In this document: positions 7,064-13,398 of the stretch, piece after piece | Layout of the letters: each line of letters opens with the position of its first letter | Position numbering within the stretch: position 1 is the stretch's first letter | Assembly (NCBI GenBank): GCA_934098455.1 | Contig: CAKOOU010000028.1 | Location: 1 to 14,302, forward strand | Direction: 5' to 3' | Source of the DNA: an uncultured Bacilli bacterium | Lineage (GTDB): Bacteria > Bacillota_I > Bacilli_A > RF39 > UBA660 | DNA: 14,302 bases | The notes under the pieces: generated by a model | Told to the model about the DNA's origin: nothing | Seen by the model: the letters and a program-made list of their open reading frames with translations, nothing else | Database searches by the model: none | Translations under genes and position numbers: made by a program

Positions 7064-7915
7064 TTCAGATAAATTTGTTATATCAACAATATCTTTATTT
7101 GAAAAATTTCTCTTCTTCAGTATTCTTGCTATATCAAATTGTTTTTTCTCTTGGCCTTGCTCAACTCCTTGAACAATTCCTTGTTCAATTCCTTGTTTGA
7201 TACCTTGCTCAAACATTTCCTTTTTCTCATTTTCATGGAATTGTTCTTCATTGAACACTGGAAATATTTTGCCATCTTCATATACCATTTTAAACATCTC
7301 TCTCATCCTCTCTATATTATCATTTTTTATTTCATTTTTGAGCTTTTCAACATCATTTTCCACAAATATTAAACAATCTCTTTCTATATTTGTTAATGTA
7401 TCATTATTATAATATCTTCTTCCTAGATAGTCAAGATTTATTCTACTTGCATGTATATTTGGATATAAACTTATCTTACTGTCATTTACTAATAATTTTG
7501 AATCATATATAAATGATTTCTCTATATCTTTTATATCCAATTTATCCAATATATCAAAATTGTCTATATCTATTAAATATGTTTCCATTTCACTCTTATA
7601 TGAATTTGCATTCTCTGCATCAAATATATGTTTATAAAATAAATAAAAATGATTTTTATATAAACTCTCTTTTGTATATACTTTATTCATTTCAATTATA
7701 AATATTTTATTCTTATATTTATATATTACATCACTCATACTTGATTTTATATCTATATTATCTCTATTATGTTCATTATTTATTACTTCAATATTATTAA
7801 TCATATCTTCATAATCTAAATTATATAATTTACTTATAACCATAGACATATATTTAATACCAATTTGACTTACAAATATTCTTTTAAAGAAAGTATCATA
7901 TAATATATTTTTCAA
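7043..7915 (-). CDS. Rpn family PD-(D/E)XK nuclease / putative transposase
   Basis: 290 residues starting at a TTG (7913-7915) with a strong AAAGGAG eight bases upstream. The N-terminal domain has the Rpn/PDDEXK_2 pattern: DTFFKRIF (~7-14), then SDVIYKYKNKIFIIEMNK (61-78), where D62 and E75 are the expected metal-binding acids and N77 stands at the usual Gln/Lys place. The C-terminus has a repeated (E/K)QG(I/V) stretch (~236-254) and a last helix-rich part (ARILKKRNFSNKDIVDIT), both typical of the family. Rpn proteins are DNA nucleases; in E. coli they promote RecA-independent recombination and some act in phage defence. An in-frame ATG at 7295-7297 (residue 207) preceded by AGAGAGG could start a shorter C-terminal product. 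Downstream lies the inactive paralogue with the same upstream module. Confidence 0.82.
   Translation of the reverse strand: MKNILYDTFFKRIFVSQIGIKYMSMVISKLYNLDYEDMINNIEVINNEHNRDNIDIKSSMSDVIYKYKNKIFIIEMNKVYTKESLYKNHFYLFYKHIFDAENANSYKSEMETYLIDIDNFDILDKLDIKDIEKSFIYDSKLLVNDSKISLYPNIHASRINLDYLGRRYYNNDTLTNIERDCLIFVENDVEKLKNEIKNDNIERMREMFKMVYEDGKIFPVFNEEQFHENEKKEMFEQGIKQGIEQGIVQGVEQGQEKKQFDIARILKKRNFSNKDIVDITNLSEEQVMNL
7155..7212 (-). repeat. 12-bp tandem repeat encoding EQG(I/V) units
   Basis: About four to five imperfect 12-base units inside the Rpn gene encode EQGIKQGIEQGIVQGVEQG. Such repeats are common near the C-terminus of Rpn proteins and can change copy number in frame without disrupting the gene. 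Confidence 0.75.
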
Positions 7916-7923
7916 GAGTCTAA

Positions 7924-7952
7924 CTCCTTTCTAGAAGTGTATATAAATTATA
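7924..7952 (-). promoter_or_regulatory. Strong SD and -10-like box of the Rpn gene
   Basis: AAAGGAG (7924-7930) fixes the TTG start of the Rpn gene. A TATAAT on the minus strand (7947-7952) directly abuts the duplicated module; no good -35 is seen at 16-18 bases, so any promoter would need help from a regulator. The other module copy lacks this TATAAT. Confidence 0.4.
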
Positions 7953-8124
7953 CCCTTCACTATATATTATTATGGAAAAATTTGTTTTTCCTTTTTTTTT
8001 ATTACATTTTTTTTAAACTTTTTTATCATTTTTAACAAATAAAAAATATCTGTACATAAAAACTTACAGATACATATTTTCTGTCTGTTAACCGTCTGTA
8101 TATGATTTGTAAATTATTTACATA
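7953..8124. repeat. ~172-bp intergenic module, copy 2
   Basis: Second copy of the module at 6860-7030, in the same orientation and position relative to an Rpn gene. The most conserved parts are the left edge, the hairpin GGAAAAA-TTTG-TTTTTCC with a following T run on the plus strand (~7974-8000), the TCTGTA/TACAGA arms, and the palindrome TGTAAATTATTTACA (8108-8122). One arm has drifted (ACAAATA in place of ACAGATA). Conservation of unlinked palindromes between copies suggests protein binding or RNA folding is selected, or that the duplication is recent. Confidence 0.85.
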
Positions 8125-8148
8125 TAAAAAAGAGATATTGCTATCTCT
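8125..8148 (-). terminator. Terminator of the gene at 8153
   Basis: On the minus strand AGAGATA, loop GCAA, TATCTCT and then TTTTTT. A perfect 7-bp stem with a tetraloop a few bases after the stop makes this one of the clearest terminators in the window. Confidence 0.88.
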
Positions 8149-8152
8149 AACA

Positions 8153-9454
8153 TTAAATATTTAATACTTCAATATTATTGTCTAAAGTTTTTGGTTCATT
8201 CTTATTATTTTTCTTATTTTTATTTGATTTTATTATTATTAATATTATCAATAAAATTACAAGTAATGCTATTACGCCTATTCCAATATATAATAATAGA
8301 TTTTGATTATTTTCTTTAATTATATTTATATTGTATGTAGTTGTTGTATTATCACTACCGATAACATTTATTTTAACAATTGACCCATTAGCTAAATCAT
8401 TATTATTTAATATTTCATATCTATCTTCTGTATCTTCTACTATTGGTGTTATTTCTAATTTACTAATTTCATTTGAAATAGTTATTGTATAATTAAAATT
8501 ATCTTTATTAAAATTAATATTGTAACCACCTATAACTAAACTTTTTAAATAATGTATATTAGTTATTTTTTCTCCAACTTTTAATCTATTAACTTTAATT
8601 TTATATTCATTTGTTTTATTATCACTACTTGTTAATTTTATAACTATCTCATTTTCTCCTACTTTTAAATTTTCATTTCCGGTTATATCTATTTTAACTC
8701 CCTCATCACTAGTTGCATTAACTTCTATATTTTGAACTTCATTTAATACTTTTATATTATATTCTGTTTTTCTAATACTAAATGTACCTATATTTATTTC
8801 TTCTTTTGTATCTTTGTTTGTTAATTTTAATGTTTTTAAATAAATATCTCCAGTTTCAGTAGTTGAACTATTTTTTTCGTTACAAGCATAATAAGTTATA
8901 TCTTTTTCTACTTTAATTGAGCCACTACTACCTTCTTTACATGTACTAGCGGTACCCCATCCTGTAAAACCTTCTATGTCTAATTTAGGAAGTGTAACAT
9001 TACAATATGAAGAGCCGTTTGCTATTTTACAAGTTTTAGTTGTCTTATCTGTACCATTGTTTGAATCAAGTGTTACAGTAACTTCTTTAATATTTGCATC
9101 TTTCGTTGTTGTAGTACTTTCAGTTTTTTTTGTAGTTGTATATGCTTGATTTTTAATAGTTAATGTAAAATTAGATGCATTGTCACTAACAATAATAAAT
9201 CCCTTTTCAAAATTAGAATCAAATTTTAAATCTTTACTAGGAGTTATAGTAGCCTTTTTATTTTCAATTACATATGGAAAATAATTTGTATAATCTTCTC
9301 CATTATAACTAAATTTTAATTTTTCTCCCTCTATTTCAGAGCAAGAAAAATTATCTATATTAGTTACATCTATTTCATTTTTATAACAATTTAAAGCATT
9401 AACACTAATAAATGGAATAAATAGAAACATTAATAAAATTATTTTTTTCTTCAT
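8153..9454 (-). CDS. Secreted membrane-anchored protein, two cadherin-like domains
   Basis: 433 residues. A signal peptide (KKKIILLMFLFIPFISVNA, cleavage about residue 20) is followed by an N-terminal region with C23 and C38, a Thr/Lys linker (~105-120), then a segment (~125-192) resembling the Listeria-Bacteroides/InlB B-repeat (VTLDSNNGT ... GFTGWGT) carrying C142, C151, C172 and C191. Two cadherin-like beta-sandwich domains (PF12733 type) follow at ~205-291 and ~302-381, each opening with L+(S/T)L and ending in a Y.I.(V/I) strand. A single membrane helix (~387-408) and a basic cytoplasmic tail complete a type I topology: the protein is exposed outside and anchored at its C-terminus. The six cysteines could form disulfides. 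It likely binds a surface or host ligand; no enzymatic motif is visible. GAGGG lies just before the ATG at 9454. Confidence 0.8.
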   Translation of the reverse strand: MKKKIILLMFLFIPFISVNALNCYKNEIDVTNIDNFSCSEIEGEKLKFSYNGEDYTNYFPYVIENKKATITPSKDLKFDSNFEKGFIIVSDNASNFTLTIKNQAYTTTKKTESTTTTKDANIKEVTVTLDSNNGTDKTTKTCKIANGSSYCNVTLPKLDIEGFTGWGTASTCKEGSSGSIKVEKDITYYACNEKNSSTTETGDIYLKTLKLTNKDTKEEINIGTFSIRKTEYNIKVLNEVQNIEVNATSDEGVKIDITGNENLKVGENEIVIKLTSSDNKTNEYKIKVNRLKVGEKITNIHYLKSLVIGGYNINFNKDNFNYTITISNEISKLEITPIVEDTEDRYEILNNNDLANGSIVKINVIGSDNTTTTYNINIIKENNQNLLLYIGIGVIALLVILLIILIIIKSNKNKKNNKNEPKTLDNNIEVLNI

Positions 9455-9550
9455 AATTACCCTCTATTCTTTACTATTAAATAATAACATAAACAAGAAA
9501 AAAAATAAACAATAAATTGCTTATTTTCATAAACTATAATAGGTGGTACT

Positions 9551-9739
9551 ATGTGTAATAACAATAATAATTTTTTTAGAGGTTTTTTTAGTATATTTTG
9601 GGTATTAATATTATCATGTTTAATATTTTATCAAACTATAATAACATTAATTTTACCTTTTAGATTTAATGTTCTTATATTACTTATAGAAGTTGGTCTT
9701 TTATTCTTTATATTATTTAGAATAATATGGCCTAATTAA
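9551..9739 (+). CDS. Small two-helix membrane protein, 62 aa
   Basis: A polar Asn-rich start (MCNNNNNFFRG) is followed by two hydrophobic helices (~12-33 and ~40-58) and ends in IIWPN. AGGTGG sits five bases before the ATG, a good ribosome site for this genome. It overlaps the 3' end of the convergent YsxE-like gene by 27 bases. A TATAAT lies immediately before the SD (9535-9540), too close to drive this gene unless the transcript is almost leaderless. I do not recognise a family. A chance reading frame is possible, but start signal and clean topology favour a real gene. Confidence 0.55.
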   Translation: MCNNNNNFFRGFFSIFWVLILSCLIFYQTIITLILPFRFNVLILLIEVGLLFFILFRIIWPN

Positions 9740-10594
9740 GTTTTCAGTTTTATAAATATAATCTAAATATTTTCTAACTATACTTATATTCTTTAATTCA
9801 TTGTTACTTAAATTAATTTCATCAGGCATAACTAACATAATAAATAATAATTTTTTTTCTCCTTCAGATAATGGAAATTTTTCCATGTATAATTTAAGAG
9901 GATTAGAAAAATCCATATTTATATAAACACTTTTGTATAATTTTACAATATCTAAAATTGGACTATCTATAATATAATTATCCCAACTAATTAAATATTC
10001 TTCTTCATTTTTAATATAATGATCTAATTCTAAATTATTATGCACTATAGAAACTCTCATTTTATTAATATCTATATTTATTTTATACCATTCTTCTATT
10101 TCATTTTTTAAAAAAGTTAATGATTCAAATATTTTAGTAGAGTTAATTAATAATAAATTTCCTGAAGGACTAACAAATACGTTATCTTCAATAGCAAAAA
10201 TTATTTTATTAAAATATTCTTCCATATATTCTACTCTACCTAATAACTCTTCATATATTTCTTTTATTTTATCATTAGTTATTTCTTTATAGTAACTAGT
10301 TTTACTATGTAAAAGACTTACTAAATTAATTAAATCTATTAATTTTTGTTCATTATCTATACTATTATCTTCTACATATTCAAAAACATTTACTTCATCT
10401 CTATTATCTTCAATAAGTTTTGGATAATATTTAAAACTTCTACTATTTAAATATTTATATAATTCTTTTATATCTTTATTTTTTTTATTTTTTATTACAT
10501 AGTTACCAGAACTACAATTAAATATTTTAGTATTACCTTTTACACTAACTTTATATGGTTTATATATTTTTGTAAGAATATCTATACTATTCAT
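9713..10594 (-). CDS. ysxE: YsxE/CotS-like spore coat kinase-fold protein
   Basis: 293 residues of the CotS/YsxE group of aminoglycoside-phosphotransferase-fold proteins. Visible elements: an N-lobe start (KGNTKIFNCSSGNYVIKNK, ~19-37), VFEYVEDN (~70-77) like the hinge, and the catalytic-loop region VHNNLELDHYI (~184-194), then LISWDNYIIDSPILDIVKLY (~201-220) like the metal-binding loop and following helix. In active members the loop reads HxD; here it is H185-N186-N187, so the catalytic Asp is replaced and this may be a pseudokinase. In Bacillus subtilis ysxE lies directly downstream of spoVID, exactly as here (8-base overlap ATGAATAG), which strongly supports the call. It would act in spore coat assembly in the mother cell. 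Confidence 0.72.
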   Translation of the reverse strand: MNSIDILTKIYKPYKVSVKGNTKIFNCSSGNYVIKNKKNKDIKELYKYLNSRSFKYYPKLIEDNRDEVNVFEYVEDNSIDNEQKLIDLINLVSLLHSKTSYYKEITNDKIKEIYEELLGRVEYMEEYFNKIIFAIEDNVFVSPSGNLLLINSTKIFESLTFLKNEIEEWYKINIDINKMRVSIVHNNLELDHYIKNEEEYLISWDNYIIDSPILDIVKLYKSVYINMDFSNPLKLYMEKFPLSEGEKKLLFIMLVMPDEINLSNNELKNISIVRKYLDYIYKTENLIRPYYSK

Positions 10595-11342
10595 TTATTG
10601 GAACTATAATTTTGTCTCCTATATTTAAATTATTTAAATCATTATATTCTTTTAAATCATCTATAGTAGTATGATATTTAATAACTATGCTTTCTAATGT
10701 TTCATTTTCATGTATTTTATATATTTTATATGTTACAAAATTATCTGTATTATTATTTATTGAACTTATAATATCATCAGATTTAATATTATCTCTATTT
10801 TCTCCTTCAGATTTTGTTGATTCATTTTTTATTTCTCTTGTATCTTCTAAAGATAATTCTTGTTTATTATCAACTAATTCTTTATCTTCTATTTTATCGA
10901 TAGATTTTCTTTCTTCTTTATCTTTTTTATCTTCTATTTCTGAGTTGCGTGTGTCTACTACTTCTATTTCTCTTTTGCTTAGAAATTCATCTAAACTTTC
11001 TTCATTATCAAATAATAATATACTTTTTTTATCTCCTGTTATTTCATAATCAATATTAACTATTAGTTCATCTTTTTTGTAATCATAAATAAAGTTTGTT
11101 ATATCTACTTTTATACTTTCTGTATCAATGTCATTATCTATTTCATAATCAAATGGGATTTTAAAGTTAAATTTTTCTTTATTAATAGAAACTTCATGTA
11201 TTTTATATTCTCCATCTATTATAAAGTTACCAATTATTTTATTTTTCTCTACTTTATAGTTGGAATCAAGAGATATGCTTGTAATATCTTTAATATTGTT
11301 TTTAAATAATAATTCTTTTTCTATATGTTTATTTTCTTTCAT
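10587..11342 (-). CDS. spoVID: SpoVID-like spore coat morphogenetic protein (LysM)
   Basis: 251 residues from the ATG at 11342, chosen because GAAAGGA lies nine bases upstream; the in-frame ATG at 11360 overlaps that ribosome site. The N-terminal ~100 residues resemble the SpoVID/SipL SPOCS domain (ITSISLDSNYKVEKNKIIG and IDGEYKIHEV, matching the SpoVID ISLDP ... GEY pattern). An acidic/basic charged linker (~115-200) is probably disordered. A C-terminal LysM domain (~205-249, YKIHENETLESIVIKYH and LNIGDKIIVP) should bind peptidoglycan-like material. In Bacillus subtilis SpoVID helps the coat encase the forespore and is much longer (575 aa); here the linker is reduced. Followed by the ysxE-like gene with an 8-base overlap, as in the Bacillus order. 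An SleB-type or other LysM protein is the alternative. Confidence 0.72.
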   Translation of the reverse strand: MKENKHIEKELLFKNNIKDITSISLDSNYKVEKNKIIGNFIIDGEYKIHEVSINKEKFNFKIPFDYEIDNDIDTESIKVDITNFIYDYKKDELIVNIDYEITGDKKSILLFDNEESLDEFLSKREIEVVDTRNSEIEDKKDKEERKSIDKIEDKELVDNKQELSLEDTREIKNESTKSEGENRDNIKSDDIISSINNNTDNFVTYKIYKIHENETLESIVIKYHTTIDDLKEYNDLNNLNIGDKIIVPINE

Positions 11343-11364
11343 ATAACACAATCCTTTCATAAAA

Positions 11365-11370
11365 ATTATA
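11365..11370 (-). promoter_or_regulatory. -10-like box upstream of spoVID-like gene
   Basis: TATAAT on the minus strand, 22 bases before the ATG at 11342. At the expected -35 place the sequence is AGTCTA, a poor match, and it overlaps the terminator of the upstream gene. An alternative sigma factor is possible but cannot be judged from this. Confidence 0.3.
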
Positions 11371-11378
11371 TGTTATAT

Positions 11379-11406
11379 AAAAAAAATTAGACTTTTAATC
11401 TAATTT
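11379..11406 (-). terminator. Terminator downstream of the MTAN-GNAT gene
   Basis: On the minus strand AAATTAGA, a seven-base loop and TCTAATTT are followed by a run of T. It lies ~90 bases after the stop of the nucleosidase-acetyltransferase gene and just before the spoVID-like gene, separating the two units. The ~90 bases between hold only a weak TGGCA-GAAA-TGCCA hairpin and no convincing gene. Confidence 0.72.
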
Positions 11407-11495
11407 AGTTGCATTAAATTGTTCTTCATTGTATTTTTTTGGCATTTCTGCCACTTTTTTACAATGTATTGTATTTATAATATCATATTTGTTGC

Positions 11496-12731
11496 TTATA
11501 TATTTTTGTTGTAAGAATCTTTATTGTATTCAAGTGTTATATATCTTTCATTATTATTAAATTTCTTTATGTAGTAATCTTCTTTTATATCTTTAAATCC
11601 AATATTAGTAAATATTTTTAATACTTTAGTATTTTTATATGGGATAGAACATGATAGACTATTTAAGTTATAATCATTGAATGCTTTATTTAAAAGTATT
11701 TCTAATGCTTTGGTACCATATCCTTTATTTCTATATTTGTATTCTACTATTACACCACATGTATGTTTTAATCTTAATTCATCAAAGTGAAAATTTACAT
11801 AACCTATAGGTTTATTATCAGTTTTATCTATGATATATGCAAAATATCTATTTTTATCTAACATTTGTTTTTTATACCATTTTTCTTTATAAAATGTTTT
11901 TACACATCCTGTTTCGTATTCATATCCATCTAAATTTATATTATATCCAGCATTATACTCCATTGTTTTAGGATCTAGCAATATATTTTTATAATAGTCG
12001 AGTTCATTATATTTTGGTGTATATAAATATATATTATCTTCTTTTCTTGAATTTTTAATTAAATATAAAAATATTTCACTGACCATTTTTGTAACAAATT
12101 CACTTGATTTGTATGCGGCTATATCTTCAAAATATTCTCCACCATTTGCCATGTCACTTATGGTTCTAATTGATATAAATGGAATATTATTTAGAGCACA
12201 AGTATGAGCAATTGAAGCACTTTCCATGTCAACACAGCAAGCTCCTGTATTTAAAAGTATTTCTAATTTTAGTTTTTCATCTTGTACAAAGTTATCTCCA
12301 CTACACATTGGTGCAAAATAAGCATTTGTAATATTCATTTCTTTTACCACTTTTTTTGCTATATCTATTAATGTATTATTTGCTTCTATTTTACCTCTAT
12401 TTGGTACATATGATTCCATTATTGGTTTTGGCATAAAGTCATGGTATGTTACATAACTAGATATTATTATGTCCATTACTTTTAATTTATTATTTATACC
12501 ACCTGCTACACCAGAATTTATTATTGCATCTACATTATATTTATCTATAATATATTGAGTCATAGCGGAACTATTTACTTTGCCAACTCCACTCATTGCA
12601 ACAACAACTTTTTTATCATTTAGCTCTGTTACATAAATATCCTTATTCATTTTGTCTTTTTTTAAATTATAAAAAGTTATTAATTTATCTATTTCATTTT
12701 GCATTGCACCAATAATTCCTATTGTTGTCAT
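11496..12731 (-). CDS. mtnN: MTA/SAH nucleosidase fused to GNAT acetyltransferase
   Basis: One continuous frame of 411 residues with two enzyme domains. Residues ~1-228 are a complete 5'-methylthioadenosine/S-adenosylhomocysteine nucleosidase: GIIGAMQNE (E13 matches E. coli E12), AMSGVGKVNSS, SGVAGGIN, CSGDNFV, VDMESASIAH (M169, E170) and RTISDMAN (D193, catalytic acid). It would split MTA and SAH to adenine and a thioribose compound, recycling methionine and removing methyltransferase inhibitors. Residues ~234-411 are a GNAT N-acetyltransferase: YTPKYNELDYYKNILLDP, a strand IGYVNFHF, and the acetyl-CoA loop YKYRNKGYGTKA (motif A). Family size for the first domain alone is ~230 residues, so this is a genuine extension. 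ATG at 12731 is preferred (AGGGA about ten bases upstream); a GTG at 12740 is also in frame. The GNAT substrate is unknown. Confidence 0.88.
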   Translation of the reverse strand: MTTIGIIGAMQNEIDKLITFYNLKKDKMNKDIYVTELNDKKVVVAMSGVGKVNSSAMTQYIIDKYNVDAIINSGVAGGINNKLKVMDIIISSYVTYHDFMPKPIMESYVPNRGKIEANNTLIDIAKKVVKEMNITNAYFAPMCSGDNFVQDEKLKLEILLNTGACCVDMESASIAHTCALNNIPFISIRTISDMANGGEYFEDIAAYKSSEFVTKMVSEIFLYLIKNSRKEDNIYLYTPKYNELDYYKNILLDPKTMEYNAGYNINLDGYEYETGCVKTFYKEKWYKKQMLDKNRYFAYIIDKTDNKPIGYVNFHFDELRLKHTCGVIVEYKYRNKGYGTKALEILLNKAFNDYNLNSLSCSIPYKNTKVLKIFTNIGFKDIKEDYYIKKFNNNERYITLEYNKDSYNKNI

Positions 12732-12770
12732 TTTATTCACTTCCCTATGATACTATTTTAACATAAATAG

Positions 12771-12790
12771 AAAAAAAGGCCAATGGCCTA
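12771..12790 (-). terminator. Terminator of the lipoprotein gene
   Basis: On the minus strand AGGCC-ATT-GGCCT then seven T. The stem begins within the TAG stop of the lipoprotein gene. Short but GC-rich for this genome. Confidence 0.82.
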
Positions 12791-13327
12791 ATAAGCATAA
12801 ACTCCATGTATTTTTTCTAGTTGTTCATTAGATAAATCATTTACTTCCCATTTACCATCGACTTTAGTAAGTTGAAAATCAATTGTATAATCAACAGTCT
12901 TATTTACTTCATCTAATTTTTTTAATTTATAATCAGTAAATAATGATTTATCATAAACATCATCTTTTTTAAATTCATCTTGATGATCATTTAAGTAATC
13001 GTTTGCTTCTTTTTCAGCATTGTAATAATCATATACAGTTATTTGTGCTGTTACTGTTGCATTATCACCATCTATTTTTTCTTCTTTTATTTCATATTTC
13101 ATGTCTTTAAATTGTTTTAAATAGATATCTTTATATTTTTTTGATTGTTCATCAGTTAATTCAGAAGAGTTTATATAATCATCTAATTCTACAACTATTT
13201 CTTCATCATTTGTATTATATTTAGATAATAATCTTTCTACAGCACTAGTAGGTGTATTTCCTAAACTACATGCAGTTGTAATTAAAACTAATAAACAAAT
13301 TGCTAAAAAAGTGATTTTTTTCTTCAT
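12788..13327 (-). CDS. Putative lipoprotein, DUF4878-like
   Basis: 179 residues from the ATG at 13327, with GGAGG six bases upstream; a longer in-frame GTG at 13342 would place the ribosome site inside the gene. An N-terminal signal (MKKKITFLAICLLVLITTAC) ends in a lipobox-like TTAC with C20 as the likely lipidated residue; Thr at -3 is unusual but tolerated. The mature part starts NTPTSAVERLLSKYNT and is rich in Asp/Glu/Lys, with alternating helix (DEQSKKYKDIYLKQFK) and strands (ATVTAQITVYDYY, TIDFQLTKVDGKWEVND), an NTF2-like arrangement seen in DUF4878-type lipoproteins. I recall similar lipoproteins widely in uncultured gut Bacilli, function unknown. It is probably anchored on the outer face of the membrane. 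Confidence 0.8.
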   Translation of the reverse strand: MKKKITFLAICLLVLITTACSLGNTPTSAVERLLSKYNTNDEEIVVELDDYINSSELTDEQSKKYKDIYLKQFKDMKYEIKEEKIDGDNATVTAQITVYDYYNAEKEANDYLNDHQDEFKKDDVYDKSLFTDYKLKKLDEVNKTVDYTIDFQLTKVDGKWEVNDLSNEQLEKIHGVYAY

Positions 13328-13374
13328 GGTATTCCTCCTCACTCTTAATATGTGTAAAAATTATTAATATATAC

Positions 13375-13398
13375 AAAAAAGATAGAATATTCTATCTT
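13375..13398 (-). terminator. Terminator of the DUF6273-like gene
   Basis: A perfect 20-base palindrome (AAGATAGAAT/ATTCTATCTT) on the minus strand leads into TTTTTT. It overlaps the TAA stop (13397-13399). Confidence 0.82.

Noticed and set aside
10687..11049. Plus-strand open frame opposite the spoVID-like gene
   Set aside because: Ser/Leu-rich shadow of the charged linker of the real gene; no ribosome site and no family resemblance.
11436..11460. Plus-strand terminator TGGCA-TTTC-TGCCA with T run
   Set aside because: Only a 5-bp stem flanked by T runs on both sides and no plus-strand gene before it; likely chance in AT-rich sequence.
11407..11495. Short minus-strand coding tail ending MPKKYNEEQFNATKLD
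   Set aside because: About 16 codons after the only ATG, no ribosome site, and an upstream stop in frame; may be a relic but cannot be supported as a gene.
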